Of a DNA stretch of 64,000 nt, positions 22,740 to 34,261 are shown one piece after another. Both the position numbers and the translations under genes were made by a program. The notes under the pieces are model-generated. The model made no database searches. It worked only from the letters and a program-made list of their open reading frames with translations, and was not told the origin of the DNA. The stretch's first letter is position 1, and the number at the start of each line of letters is the position of its first letter. This stretch comes from Arbacia lixula (lineage: Eukaryota; Echinodermata; Echinoidea; Arbacioida; Arbaciidae), in contig OZ022587.1 of NCBI GenBank assembly GCA_963669155.1, positions 729,939 through 793,938 on the forward strand. Reading direction: 5' to 3'.

Positions 22740-24330
22740 AAATAAAGTAAAGTATAGAAACATTTTACAATGCCAAATAATGTAAGACTCATGTGACTCA
22801 AACTATCAGTTTTTCTTTAAAGAATATTCTTGAAATGTATCTTGTTTATTCTAGGTAGTAATTTCTAGTTGTTGTGTTCTGTTGGTTATATGTTGGTTGC
22901 TTGTTTGAGCGCCACAAAGAGACTAACAGGCTGTACGCATTGTAACCAATACAACAGGCATTAACAAAGAACGTCAGTTGTCAATAATGACATTCAATAA
23001 CTCCGTTATGCATATATCAAAATTTAGTACTGTTATATTGTGCGATTTTTTTATAACAAGGAAATTATGTATCTTTATGAAACGCATCTTACTTCCGCAT
23101 ACTACACATTTTTTATTTTCAAATTATTTCCACACGTATACTTAATCATATCTAATATAGTATATAACATTTTTTTATTTATATTCAACAATGTGCTAAT
23201 GACTCTAATTTTTTTAAGCATACATCAATCATATTTCAATTAATATAGTGACATCGCTTTTATTTAGCGTGTACTGTAGTACTATATAGAGAAATTCGAC
23301 ATCCAGTCGATGAGTTGCATCCATCCCCTTGTTAGCCTCATTTTTTTGTTGTTGCAAAGTTCATTGGCCTTGATATATATTAAATGTGACCTCTAATCTC
23401 CGTGTAGTTATCCAAAAGCTGTATCATCTCAAAAGAATCTCAATATCTAGCTAATAGTTCAAGCGAGACATGACTTGTCAGACATATCCCACTTCACCTG
23501 GCATGAGGTGCATGATAAATGATGGTCAGTGATCTACGGCTAAAACACTTTCACTGACTGACAATGGGTAGTGCACTACTTTTCAATTTACAGTGTGCAT
23601 ATATTTTGACACATTCCGTTAACAAGAATTGATGAATTTATTCACAAATATCCAAAAACGCTTATGATAATAATTATGTAGCCATTTATCATGTTAATTT
23701 AGATAATCAAAGAACAGAGAAGCACAATATCATTCCCATACATGGTACAGATGCAGCAAGTCAGAACATATACTACGACCACTAAATGTACTTGTATGAC
23801 ACGAGTTGTTAATATCTTGCGAGGATGTTCTCCTTTTTGTATATCCTATATAAATGTACCCGATTACAGTTTTTATTCAAAGTTCGATGTAAAAAAACCC
23901 TGGGTTCATGATACCTTCATAAGATTTGTTGTTATTCCCAAGTTTTCTTATGAGAAGGTTTCGAATATTCTGATGATTTATCATTCCGAGGTTCGTTACT
24001 CGTACGGTGCGTTGTTCGAAAGGTTCAACTGTCCGAAAATTAAATGGGATCCGGTTGTCTGCAAATGAAACAATGTTCGTTCATTTGAAATTGAAAGAGG
24101 ATTAGTTAATGATAAAATCGTAAATTAGGGTTCTCTATCCGTTTCTTGTATTTTACTCTTTATTCAACAGTGAGGTTATTTTGTTTGCCCTGGTGATATT
24201 CGCCATTCCCATAGCGAAATATGGAGGCTGGAAGAGCACGAGTGCAGAATATTTCATTGTTGGAATTTAATCGAGCCCTATTTTATTTCCGTCATGATTA
24301 ACAGTCAAAATAACAAACAATCCCTGCTGG
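22740..24330. repeat. Segmental duplication, unit B' (partner 3360-5430)
   Basis: Distal 5' flank of the complete receptor gene, collinear with 3360-5430. It contains TTCCGA-type motifs (about 23930-24050). No exon was seen. Confidence 0.8.
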
Positions 24331-24339
24331 AAAGAACAC

Positions 24340-24640
24340 ACTCATTCACGATGTGAAACACTGTGTAAATCACACTGTGTTTCACATTGTAAATTACAGT
24401 GTGCTCCACAATGTTAAATTGGGGCGTTTTCACATTGTGGTCACATTGTGAACCACACTGTGGTCACATGTGGATAACCGCAGATTCACACTGTGGCCAC
24501 ATTGTTAAACACGCTGATTCACAGTGTGGATAATCGGAGATTCACTCTAGGGCCACACTGTGAAACACTCTAATTCACAATGTGGATAACCGGAGAATCA
24601 CACTGTGCACACTAGGGGTGCATATGTTTATGACCAGTTT
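24340..24640. repeat. CACACTGTG/CACAGTGTG repeat block, left
   Basis: About 15 variants of TTCACACTGTGG and CACATTGTG in both orientations, including TGTGGATAACCGGAGATTCA. A smaller related block is at 34262-34325. Together they may mark the two ends of one outer element (inference). Confidence 0.75.
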
Positions 24641-24740
24641 GAAGAAAAAAAAGACTGCAAATAGATTGACATTATCTCACATGACTAATCATACATGGAT
24701 ACATGTGCACACATAATCATAATCCTAATCCTATCTTTAT

Positions 24741-25020
24741 CCGGTTACAGTTCGATATTCCGAAGGCTCGTTATTCCGAAGGTTCGTAATTCCGAAACAC
24801 GTAAATTGCCTTCACCTACATGTTCGTTAGTCAGATTCAGAGAACAAAAAAAGGGCTAATCCTAGCAATTTGTGGCGCTATTCCGAATGTTCGTTATTCC
24901 GATGGTTCGTTGATCCAAAAACGAAATAAGGTTCGTTACTCCGAAGGTTTGTTAATCCGAAAATGAAATAGGGCTTGTTTTTTCCGAAAATGAAATAAGG
25001 TTCGCTAGTCCGAAACTGAA
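24741..25020 (+). repeat. Left terminal inverted repeat
   Basis: Repeated GTTCGTTATTCCGAAGG and AATCCGAAAATGAAAT words. It is the inverted partner of 28820-28970. Confidence 0.7.
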
Positions 25021-25429
25021 ATAATCTGTCAAAACCGGGAGGGCAGGCGTATGGGGGTTGGGAAAAATCACCGTTGGTGTTCACAGTTGTTTTTCACCTT
25101 TAATTCGAAAGGGGAAAAGCTGTTTATTTGTGTTTTGTCCATGGTATCCAATTTCCATTATGTTATGCTAAAAGAAAGAATTAATCTAATCATATCGCAT
25201 CACGATGAAAAAAAATGTATGGTTTTGTTGTTGATAATGTTCTTGTTAAAGAGAAACATTGTCAAGCGAAAGGTTTTAGTTTTTGCCATATATGTTTACT
25301 TAGAATATATTATACATTACATAATCTCTATATACATTCACTCGGGGTCCAAAGTACACTTCTCTTATAGTACTACGCTAATGTGCTTCACAAAAGATTG
25401 GTTAGTGCAACTAAAAATGACTCTCTTCT

Positions 25430-27394
25430 TCAGCCATTGTCGATCCACTGCTGGATGAAGGCCTCAGCATGGTCTCTCCTTTTATCTCTTTCCCTTGCAT
25501 ATTTATACCAGTTGGCATCATGCCAGAATTGCCCTATTTCATCTCTCCATCTCTTTCTTTGTCTGCCTCTGTTTCTTTTTCCGTCAAGAGGTGTCCATTC
25601 AGTAATTTTTGTACTCCATCTTCCATCTCTCCTTCTGGAGACATGGCCAGCCCATTTCCATTTACGCCGTTTGATTACTTTCATTATGTCCCTGACCTTG
25701 GTCTGCTCCCTTATCCATTTATTGGTTTTGCGATCTTTGTAAGTAATGTTGAGCATACTTCGCTCCATGTTATGTTGTGCGGCGGCTAACTTTCTCTCCA
25801 TTTTAGTTGTTAGAGACCATGTTTCTGATGCATATGTCATTGACGGGAGAATGCACTGGTCATATACTTTCTTTTTCAAACACAATGGCAGATTACCCTT
25901 CATGAAGTGGCTATATCTCCCAAATGTTTGCCAGCCTGTTTTGATCCTCCTCCTTATTTCATTGTCTTGATTTCTTTCAGTAAGTGTGAATCGTTGACCC
26001 AGGTAGATGTATTCAGATACATGTTCCAACTGTGTTCCATTAATTGTGACTGGTTTGTGTTGAACTGATAAATCTGCCATTACTTTGGTCTTCTTCATAT
26101 TCATTTTCAGTCCTCTTCTCCTACTTGCTACGTCTAACTCCTGTAACATACTTTCCATTTCGCTGAAGTTGTTACCTATGATGACGATATCATCTGCAAA
26201 ACGAAGGTGATTGAGTTTCTCCCCATTCACATTGATACCTTTATCTGCCCAGTTCATGTCTTTGAAGATTTGTTCTAAGCATGCTGTAAAGAGCTTTGGA
26301 GATATGGTATCTCCCTGTCTCACTCCTTTCCTTATTGGTATTCTCTTGCTTTCTTTGTGTAATGTAACAGTAGCTGAACTGCCAGTGTAGATGTCTTTGA
26401 TTACTTTGAGGTATTTGGGATTGATGCCTTGCTGCTTTAGTGCCTCCAGAACTGCCCAGGTTTCAACAGAGTTGAAGGCTTTCTCATAATCTACAAATGC
26501 TAAACATATGCTAGGTATATTGAACTCCTGACATTTCTCTTTCAGTTGATTAAGGGTGTGGATGTGATCTATTGTTGAGAAATTCCTCCTGAACCCTGCC
26601 TGTTCCCTTGGTTGGTTTTCATCTAGTATTCTCCCCAATCTGTTTGTCAGAATCTTTGTGAAAAGTTTGTACACGTTGGATAGAAGGCTAATTGGACGAT
26701 AATTCTTAAGGTCTCTTTTGTCTCCCTTTTTGTGTAATAGTATCATGTTGGCATTTTTCCACTCGTGAGGCACCTTCCCCTGGCGGAGACAAGCTGTAAA
26801 CAGCTTTGCCAGTTCCTTATTTGTTGCGGCTCCTGCTTCTTTTAGAGTGTCTATCATTACATTGTCCTGTCCAGGGGCCTTGCCCCTTTTCATTTGGCTT
26901 AAAGCATGTTCTACTTCCCAGCTTTTGGCTTCTGGTACTTCTTCCTGAGACTCCTCTATATCTCCTGTATGCTGATTACTTTGGTATAGTTCTTCATAAA
27001 ATTCTTCTATTCTCAGCAGGATGTTATCCTGGTCGGTTATTTCCTGCCCATTTGAGTTAAGAAGTTTATTGATTTTCTGTATTCCTGGGCTGAGTTTCTT
27101 GTTGGCTTTCTTAATACTCTTGTTATTTTCTATCGTGTCATGTATCATTTTCGTGTTGTAGTTTCTGATGTCTTCACGGGTCTTCTTCCTGATAGTTTTG
27201 CAAATTTCTCTGTACTCTATGCTGTCAATACCCTGACTGTCCATCTTCATTTGTCTGCGCTTTCCAATAAGTTTCCTTGTACTGTCTGATAGTTTGCTAA
27301 CTTTGTCTCTTGGTTTCCTGCCTGCTACATGAAGTGCAGTTTCTTGGATAATGTCTATTGCCTGTTCATTCCATGTATCAAGGTCTTGCTCCTA
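25430..27394 (-). pseudogene. RTE reverse transcriptase region
   Basis: The open part (25430-27250 and on to 27391) encodes RT motifs: [60 protein letters not shown] and FADDI with both catalytic Asp. The C-terminal connection reads [14 protein letters not shown] and [18 protein letters not shown] at 27392-27394 interrupts the ancestral frame between DALSDDM and [11 protein letters not shown]. Confidence 0.88.
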
Positions 27395-28553
27395 CATATC
27401 ATCACTAAGTGCATCAAACTTGTTTGCAAGCTCCAGCTGGAATTCCTGCTTTCTTTCTGAAAGTTTGTCCAGGCTAATGTTGTTTCCCTTCTTTCTACAA
27501 AGCTTTTGTCTCTCTAACTTGGTATTGATTTGGAATTTCCCAATTACCATTCTGTGGTCACTGCCTACCTTGACTTTGTTGAGAACATTTACACATTTAC
27601 ATCCTTGACAATCTTTAGATCTGATGTGAGAATGAAGTAAATCTCATTCTTTGTGGCTCTGTCTGGACTAATCCAAGTCCATTTCCTGTTTGTTTTCTTC
27701 TTGAAATACGTATTGGCGATTTTTGATTTGCTGCTGATTGCAAATTCGACAAGTCTATCTCCCCTATCATTACGCTGTCCATGACCAAAACATCCAATCA
27801 CTGGCTCTTCACCATCTTCCCTCTTTCCGACTTTGGCATTTAGATCTCCCATCACAATGGTGTAATGTGTCTTATTGTTCTGGATGAGTTCTGTGATTTC
27901 CTCATACAGCTTCTCCACCTCCTCATCATCGTAGCTGCTGGTGGGTGCATATACTTGAATGATTTTAGACGATATCTTTTATTTATCCTGATAGTAAGCT
28001 GGGCTAGTCTTTTATTAATTCCCTTGAATTCTGTTACATTTCCTGCAATACTTTTATGGACAAGAAATCCTACTCCTGCCTCACTTTTATCTGTCTTCCC
28101 TATATGGAATAAATGATGGCCGCTTTTTAGTTGTTCAAGTTGTTCTCCTTTTCTCCGAACCTCACTGAGTCCAATGATGTCCCAATTCACTTCTTCCAAT
28201 TCTTGTTCCAACTCTGTTAGTATATTTTCCCCTAGTAGTGTTCTGACATTGTACGTTCCTATGTTCAGATTCCATTGGTGGCCTGTTCGTACCCAGAGAT
28301 TCTTCGCACCCCCTGCTCCTTTCCGGACTGGTACGCCACCTTGGTCCAAGGATACAGAGCTGCTGGGGACTGGGGGCCATTGTATTAGAGACTTATTCAT
28401 GCTGGTTTGAGGGCCTACTCTTCCACGCTGGCCCAAGACGGGTTGGAAGAGATGCGAGTTGTTGGATGGCCGCTGTTGGCTCTTAACTGAGCCAGCGCCC
28501 TTAAGATAAATCTTGTTTTTAGTTCTATCAGGGTGTCCAACCACCCTCCTCAC
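27395..28553 (-). pseudogene. RTE endonuclease region, frameshifted
   Basis: Three pieces in different frames. 28553 to about 27970 contains NIGTYNVRTLLGE and IIGLSEVRRKG. About 27970-27603 contains YAPTSSYDDEEVEKLYEE, GDLNAKVGKREDG and NTYFKKKTNRKWTW. About 27595-27395 contains VGSDHRMVIGKF with the SDH catalytic pair. The first break follows YRLK in an A run; the second follows VKDVNV. Confidence 0.82.
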
Positions 28554-28819
28554 TAGTCCAGTTGAGGTGACTAGAGGGGGTACCGGTTTAGTCGCCGATG
28601 GTCCGACCCTGAAACAGGTTGTACTGGCTTACAGGGTACCAGTAGCAGGTAGCAGTAGCAGGTTAAACCTAACCTGACCTGACATTGACTATGACTAATT
28701 TGACTATTTTGTTGTAAATATTGCTGTTTGCATTCAATTAAGTGGCATTTATTTTTTTAATGTCTAATTTCAAAACATTTATTGTAATATATGCTTAAAT
28801 CTTCGGGAAGCACTCTTGT

Positions 28820-28970
28820 TATTCTGAAGGTTCGTTATTCCGAACCTTACGCGACAAATGCTCGGATTAGCGGACCCTTTTTCGTTTTCGGACTAACGAC
28901 CATCGACGTATAGGCAATTTACGTGTTTCGGAATAAACGAACCTTCGGAATATCGAACTGTAACCAAATA
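28820..28970 (-). repeat. Right terminal inverted repeat
   Basis: Reverse complement of the left end, through CGAACTGTAACC at 28956-28967. Inner part reads CGTTTTCGGACTAACGACC. Confidence 0.7.
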
Positions 28971-29197
28971 TTCCTTCCATCTAGTTATATGCCTGTTATC
29001 TCTTCAAATGTACAAAAATATGACACACAAGTCAATAGGACTGATGCAGGCATGGATATTCATGAGCATCTCAGTAAGCAATATGTTTTTCACGTAGATA
29101 ACGTACTGTGCCAGTTGATTGAACAGTAATTGCTTGAGGTATAAATGATTAACTACCGGTATAAATTCAGGTTAGGGTTAGGACTAGACTGAGATGG

Positions 29198-29430
29198 AAT
29201 TTATTTATTCATTTATTCATTCAAGTCTTCTTTTCAAAAACAGGGTGGGCAACCTCAGTTCAAAAACTGCTTTACAAGGGCACCCTGTAAATACATACAA
29301 GATTTTTACAAGTGGTGTAATAAATAAACTGCGTAATTAGACAAACTTAACCAACATATATAATAACAAAATAAAATACACCTTTACAATATTAACAAAA
29401 AGGAACAACAACAAAAGTTGATTGCTACTA
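29198..29430 (-). repeat. 3' end of a LINE (tail fragment)
   Basis: On the minus strand it reads GGGTGCCCTTGTAAAGCAG, GAACTGAGGTTGCCCACCC and ends in TGAATGAATAAATGAAT repeats, the form of a CR1/L2-type 3' UTR and tail. No coding part remains. Confidence 0.6.
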
Positions 29431-29785
29431 GTACCATGTTGGTTGTTTGGAAAGCTCTCCCAAAACTCTGTAAATTTAGTGACTTATCTCTCGCAAAAGG
29501 ATCAATTCCTCCTACATGAGTGACACACTGGATTATATGGACCACGCTGAGTTACGTTGATCATGTAGGAAGCCATCTATTTTCTACAAAATGGAGTAGC
29601 TTTGGCCGAAAACTTATGGGCAAGTCTGGCCAACTTTGACCAAGTTATTCACACAGGTCCCACTTGCTGTAATTTGTGTGCTCTAACCAACTACATGTAC
29701 CAACTTCTACTAGCTGCTGTTTTGCCGGATTAATTCTACCATTCTTCTACTTCTACCATTGTTGCGGGATCATCTATTCTTCTTC

Positions 29786-30532
29786 ATGATGTCCACCCCT
29801 AATCCTGCAACTACAACTACAACGAGGCAAACAGCAGCCATCACCTGTCAGGTGATGAAAGACTTGTTTAAGAACAAAGACTTTACAAGTCTTCTGGAGA
29901 ATGTTGTAAGCTCTGCAATAGAAAAGAAGCTGGGTAATCTCTTCTCTTCTCTGGAGAAGCTGCAAGGGGGAATGTTCGAACTCCACAAACTACTAGAGAA
30001 GAAGGACAAAGAGGTGACCGCATTAAACCGTCAGCTTTCACAACAGGGTGATGTGATCTCCAGGCTAAAAGAAGACCTCAACACCATGGAGCAGTACTCC
30101 CGTCGGTCTTCCATTCGGGTGTTCGGGGTGGAGGAGACGACTGGAGAGAACACCGACGAAGTCATCGCAGGAATCTGTCGTGAGAGGCTAGGAGTCGTTC
30201 TTGATCCTTCGCGTGATGTCGACCGCTCCCATCGCACTGGGAAACGGAGACCGGCAACATCTGAGACATCTCGGAAGCACATTGTGAAACTGACTTCATA
30301 CAGGAAGAGACAGGAGATAATTGCCAACAGGAAGAAGTTGAAAGGTTCCGGCATCTCCATTACGGAAGATTTAACATTAAGGAACCAGATTCTTCTTGCC
30401 GAAACACGTAAAGTTACGAAGATCCTGGCTGCGTGGTCTTCCGACGGTCGCATCATCGCTCTGCTACCTGCGGGTGGAGGTCAAACTGTGAAAAAGGTGA
30501 TACATAATAAAGAAGACTTGAATAACATTTGA
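29786..30532 (+). CDS. LINE ORF1 protein (coiled coil + RRM-like)
   Basis: 248 residues from the ATG at 29786. Residues 30-105 form a Leu/Glu/Lys-rich coiled coil ending LKEDLNTMEQYSRRSSIRVF. An RRM-like part follows (SIRVFGVEE, then DRSHRTGKRR) and a basic C-terminal domain (RKRQEIIANRKKLKGSGI). This matches the RNA-binding chaperone ORF1 of L1- and CR1-type LINEs. The first ATG of the pair is used; upstream frame is leader. Confidence 0.8.
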   Translation: MMSTPNPATTTTTRQTAAITCQVMKDLFKNKDFTSLLENVVSSAIEKKLGNLFSSLEKLQGGMFELHKLLEKKDKEVTALNRQLSQQGDVISRLKEDLNTMEQYSRRSSIRVFGVEETTGENTDEVIAGICRERLGVVLDPSRDVDRSHRTGKRRPATSETSRKHIVKLTSYRKRQEIIANRKKLKGSGISITEDLTLRNQILLAETRKVTKILAAWSSDGRIIALLPAGGGQTVKKVIHNKEDLNNI

Positions 30533-30685
30533 ACTTGTTGAACACTATGTGCCGGCTTGTGCCATACAGACTTTGACTGTTATGTTTGTTTGTTTTTGTC
30601 AGGCTACTACCATGCCTCTGTCTCAGTTGTAACACTGCTCTTCTTATTTTGTTGATTATTTGTTCTGTTTAACTAACTTGTGTGA

Positions 30686-32149
30686 ATGTGTGTGTGTGTA
30701 AATTGCGACAACTCATCTTTTTCTTCTTTATCATCTTCTACTGAACCATGGTTATGCATGAAGTGTTTATCCAATATTTTCCCGTTCAATTATGAAATTG
30801 ATGACGATGAGTTTTACTTGACCATGTATGTTTTTTTCCGCTTAAATACCCATACCAATTTAGATAAATTACAACATTTGAAAATAAATCCATTTAATCC
30901 AAACTCCTTTGATCAGCTGAATGAATACGAACAGAATATATTGTCAGATGATGGCTCTAATTTAAGTTTAGATAATGCTTCAAAGTATGTTTTCTGCGAA
31001 GATTTCAATAGTAAAATACATGATAAGAAATTTGCATTTTCTATGTCACATCTGAATGCAAGAAGTTTAAAAAATAAATTTTATGAATTACAATTATTAT
31101 TGTCATCCCTTGATCACGATTTCAGTGTAGTTGCAGTATCTGAAACTTGGTTTAATAGTAATATAAATATTAATATGTATGATATTGAAAATTATTCTCT
31201 TATAAATTTGTGTAGACCACACAGGATAGGTGGTGGAGTTGCCCTTTATATACAAAATGACTTTACGTATATATATCGTTCTGATTTATCATGTTCTGTT
31301 AATGACTATGAACTTATCTTTGTGGAAATCCATCAAAAGGATAAATCTATTATCATTGGTTGTATATATCGACCGCCTGATTCTGATATGTCTTCTTTCA
31401 ATGAGAAAATGCAATCTGTACTACAAATACTGGAAAGTGAAAAGAAAGAAATATATATCATGGGCGACTTTAATATAAATCTTCTTAACTATGGAATCCA
31501 TGAGAACACTAACGACTTTTTAGATACCATGTTCTCACATAATATGTTTCCACTTATTACAAAACCCACACGTATTTCTCGCAGCAGTGCAACTTTAATA
31601 GATAACATATTCACCAATACCATTCAATCTAAAAAATATACTGGACTTATTTGCTCTGACTTGTCTGATCACTTTCCAATATATTGTATATGTAGGAATA
31701 TACCAACATATTATTGTAATAATCAATACCAGACCAAGGTTAAAACACGCTCGATAAATGATTTGAACATTAATTTATTCAAACAAAAGTTGTTGTCAAT
31801 TGATTGGTCACAGGTATATGATTGCACTATTGTCAATGACTGTTATGATATATTCTTTGATAAACTGTATTCTTTGTATAATGAATGTTTTCCTGTTAAA
31901 ACTTGTAAAAGTAAAAAGGGATGCAAATTTCGTAAGCCATGGATTGTGGATGGTATACTAAAGTCTGTAAAACGTAAACATAGACTCTATGAAATCAGCA
32001 AGAAAAAACCAACTGATCAGCATAAGAAAAATTATGTTGATTATAAAAACAAATTAACAAATATCATAAGAGCTGCAAAGAGAAAGTATTACAACGATTT
32101 ATTTTTTGCTCTAAAAGGAGATTTAAAAAAAAACGTGGAGACAAATTAA
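30686..32149 (+). CDS. LINE ORF2, endonuclease part (frame ends at a stop)
   Basis: The N-terminal WLCMKCLSNIFPF looks like the end of a Cys-rich PHD-type finger whose first half is missing or shifted. The endonuclease follows: SHLNARSLKNKF (Asn), AVSETWFN (Glu), YRPPDSDM, MGDFNINLL, LIDNIFTN and SDLSDHFPI (SDH). The frame ends in KKNVETN and TAA because of the nine-A run at 32125-32133. No in-frame ATG marks the start, so the first codons are uncertain. Confidence 0.82.
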   Translation: MCVCVNCDNSSFSSLSSSTEPWLCMKCLSNIFPFNYEIDDDEFYLTMYVFFRLNTHTNLDKLQHLKINPFNPNSFDQLNEYEQNILSDDGSNLSLDNASKYVFCEDFNSKIHDKKFAFSMSHLNARSLKNKFYELQLLLSSLDHDFSVVAVSETWFNSNININMYDIENYSLINLCRPHRIGGGVALYIQNDFTYIYRSDLSCSVNDYELIFVEIHQKDKSIIIGCIYRPPDSDMSSFNEKMQSVLQILESEKKEIYIMGDFNINLLNYGIHENTNDFLDTMFSHNMFPLITKPTRISRSSATLIDNIFTNTIQSKKYTGLICSDLSDHFPIYCICRNIPTYYCNNQYQTKVKTRSINDLNINLFKQKLLSIDWSQVYDCTIVNDCYDIFFDKLYSLYNECFPVKTCKSKKGCKFRKPWIVDGILKSVKRKHRLYEISKKKPTDQHKKNYVDYKNKLTNIIRAAKRKYYNDLFFALKGDLKKNVETN

Positions 32150-32153
32150 TTCA

Positions 32154-33908
32154 TTGTTGGGTAAAAAGAAAACCAGTAGTTTCCCACAAAATATGTTTTT
32201 AGGTAATTTGAAATTATCATCTAGACAGGCAATTGCTAATGAATTTAATTCATACTTCATCAATGTTGGTAAACGACTCTCTAATTCAATACCTGTATCA
32301 ATACATTCATTTCAGGAATACCTCACGGTTAGTAACCCAAACTCATTTTTTGTTAAACCACTTTTACCCAGTGATATAGTTGAAATTTGTTCATCTTTGA
32401 ACGCTTCAAAGTCAAACGGCCCCGATGATATTTCAATCAAAGTAGCCAAACAATGTATACATTATTATGTAGATCCCCTTTGTGATATCTTTAACAAGTC
32501 ATTATGTTTTGGAATAGTCCCCGACAAACTGAAAATAGCTCAAATAATTCCTTTGCATAAGAAAAATAACTTAGAAAATATTGAAAATTATCGGCCTATT
32601 GCACTGCTCTCTGTGTTTGCAAAGATGTTAGAAAAAATTATGCACAAACAACTTTACAATTTTCTCACTAAATATAAATGTATAATTCCTGAACAACTCG
32701 GATTTCGAAAAAATCATTCCACAGCTTTAAGTATTTCATATTTCTATGACTACATTTTGCAGGAACTTGATAAAGGTAACTACTGTTGTGGGGTTTTCAT
32801 GGACCTATCCAAGGCATTTGACACCATCGATCACCATATTCTTTTACAAAAGCTATTTCATTATGGTGTTCGTGGTGTACCACTTCAGTGGTTTGAGAAT
32901 TATTTGTCAAACAGAAAACAGTACGTGGTGGTTGATGGTGTCGAATCAGCTTATATGGATGTTTGCGTGGGCGTACCACAAGGTTCTGTGCTTGGACCTC
33001 TTCTATTCATTTTGTATATTAATGATATTATTAACTCCTGTAAATTATTGAAGTTTTCATTATTTGCTGATGACACTGTTACTGCTTATTCTTGTCCTCG
33101 CATCCATGATCTTATCACTATTTTGAATGAGGAATTATTCAAGTTAAATGAGTGGTTTAAATGTAACAGATTACTGCTTAATTATGATAAAACAAAGTAT
33201 GTCATATTTCATACCAGAAGAAGATACGTTTCAGATGTCATTGATCCTGTTAAAATTGAAAATACTGTCATTGAAAGAAGAAATACCATTAATTTTCTGG
33301 GTGTTATCATTCACGAATCACTTGACTGGAAATATCACATAACTCATGTATGTTCTAAGCTTTCAAGAAGTATTGGTGTCTTATATATGTTGAAGAATTT
33401 CTTACCCTTAAAAATATTATTGTACATTTACAATTCTATAGTAGTGCCGCATCTCAGCTATTGTAATATAATATGGGGCAATACATATAATTCAAAATTG
33501 AATAAACTACACATTCTACAGAAGCGGGCAATACGTTGTATTACTAACAGCAGTTATCATAATCCAAGTTCTCCTCTATTTGTGAAAGTAAGAGCCATTC
33601 CTGTTCTTGATCTAGTGAAAGTAAATACTTTATTGTTCATGTATAAATTTAACAAGGGCATGCTGCCCTCTGCTTTCCTTCATATGTTCCAATCAAATTC
33701 TTCTTTGCACTCATATCCAACTCGTCAGTTAAATAATCTCCGCCAACCGTTCTCTCGTTCCACTTTGGTTTCCCACTCAATCCGCTTTATTGGTGTGCAA
33801 GAATGGAATTCTCTTGATAATGATATAAAATCTAGTTCAACCATCACACGGTTTAAATTTATTCTCAAACAATCTGTATTTAAAAACATGTCATCTATTG
33901 TTCAATAG
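32154..33908 (+). CDS. LINE ORF2, reverse transcriptase part
   Basis: This continues ORF2 in the neighbouring frame. Motifs: LNASKSNGPDDI, IIPLHKKNNLENIENYRPIA, FRKNHSTALSI, FMDLSKAFDTIDH, GVPQGSVLGPLLF, FADDT, NYDKTKYVIF and a C-terminal LSYCNIIWGNTY region. All RT catalytic Asp residues are present and there is no internal stop. Confidence 0.88.
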   Translation: MLGKKKTSSFPQNMFLGNLKLSSRQAIANEFNSYFINVGKRLSNSIPVSIHSFQEYLTVSNPNSFFVKPLLPSDIVEICSSLNASKSNGPDDISIKVAKQCIHYYVDPLCDIFNKSLCFGIVPDKLKIAQIIPLHKKNNLENIENYRPIALLSVFAKMLEKIMHKQLYNFLTKYKCIIPEQLGFRKNHSTALSISYFYDYILQELDKGNYCCGVFMDLSKAFDTIDHHILLQKLFHYGVRGVPLQWFENYLSNRKQYVVVDGVESAYMDVCVGVPQGSVLGPLLFILYINDIINSCKLLKFSLFADDTVTAYSCPRIHDLITILNEELFKLNEWFKCNRLLLNYDKTKYVIFHTRRRYVSDVIDPVKIENTVIERRNTINFLGVIIHESLDWKYHITHVCSKLSRSIGVLYMLKNFLPLKILLYIYNSIVVPHLSYCNIIWGNTYNSKLNKLHILQKRAIRCITNSSYHNPSSPLFVKVRAIPVLDLVKVNTLLFMYKFNKGMLPSAFLHMFQSNSSLHSYPTRQLNNLRQPFSRSTLVSHSIRFIGVQEWNSLDNDIKSSSTITRFKFILKQSVFKNMSSIVQ

Positions 33909-34230
33909 TTCCCTTACAATGTACCTCTTTACCTCGTTGTTCTTCTTTCTTCCCCTGGTCTTTTCTCTCTTCTCCTCTTCCCCTCTCGTTTTGTCGCATG
34001 AATGAGTGTGTGTGTGTGTGCGTGTTGTGTGAGATTATGCAAATTAATTTCTTTTTGATTTCCTTAAATGTTTATTGTTTATCAGTATGCATGTATTGTG
34101 TTTTGTTAAGGGCCCCGCCCATAAGCAGATTTGCTTTTAAGGGGTCCATACCATTATTTTATGTTTGTAAATACTTTGTATTTTTGTTGTTTCGTTTTTA
34201 TAATGGTTAAATAAATGAAATGAAATATAG
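33909..34230 (+). other. LINE 3' UTR and tail
   Basis: Pyrimidine-rich stretch, a short TGTG repeat (34006-34020), GGGCCCCGCCCATAAGCAG with a small stem-loop, then the A-rich tail. Confidence 0.7.
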
Positions 34231-34261
34231 TACTTTACTTTCGGGATTAGGATTAGCTCTT

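Larger units (their letters stand above)
25395..28665 (-). mobile_element. RTE-type LINE, decayed
   Basis: A non-LTR retrotransposon with endonuclease then reverse transcriptase in one ancestral frame and a GC-rich 5' leader (about 28556-28665). It carries at least two frameshifts and one stop, so it is not autonomous. The RTE assignment rests on the endonuclease start GTYNVRTL and ISEVRRKG-like motif and on the RT C-terminal [13 protein letters not shown] block. Confidence 0.85.
24741..28970. mobile_element. TIR element built of TTCCGAAGGTTCG motifs, containing an RTE LINE
   Basis: The left end reads GGTTACAGTTCGATATTCCG; the reverse complement of the right end (about 28820-28970) begins the same way. 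Similarity continues through CGAAACACGTAAATTGCCT and GTTCGTTAGTC for about 140 bp inward. The ends are therefore terminal inverted repeats. No transposase remains; almost the whole interior is the RTE LINE. I see no convincing target-site duplication. Confidence 0.65.
29430..34230 (+). mobile_element. CR1-like LINE, nearly full length
   Basis: Order: 5' leader, ORF1 (29786-30532), ORF2 with endonuclease and reverse transcriptase (30686-33908), then a 3' UTR with CCATAAGCAGATTTGCTTTT (short stem) and a TAAATAAATGAAATGAAAT tail. All catalytic motifs are intact. ORF2 is split by one extra A in a nine-A run. The exact 5' end is uncertain. Clade named from motif resemblance only. Confidence 0.82.

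Noticed and set aside
24878..25084. 68-codon minus frame with NKPYFIFG repeats
   Set aside because: It is the translation of the TIR motif TTCCGAA...; no coding evidence.
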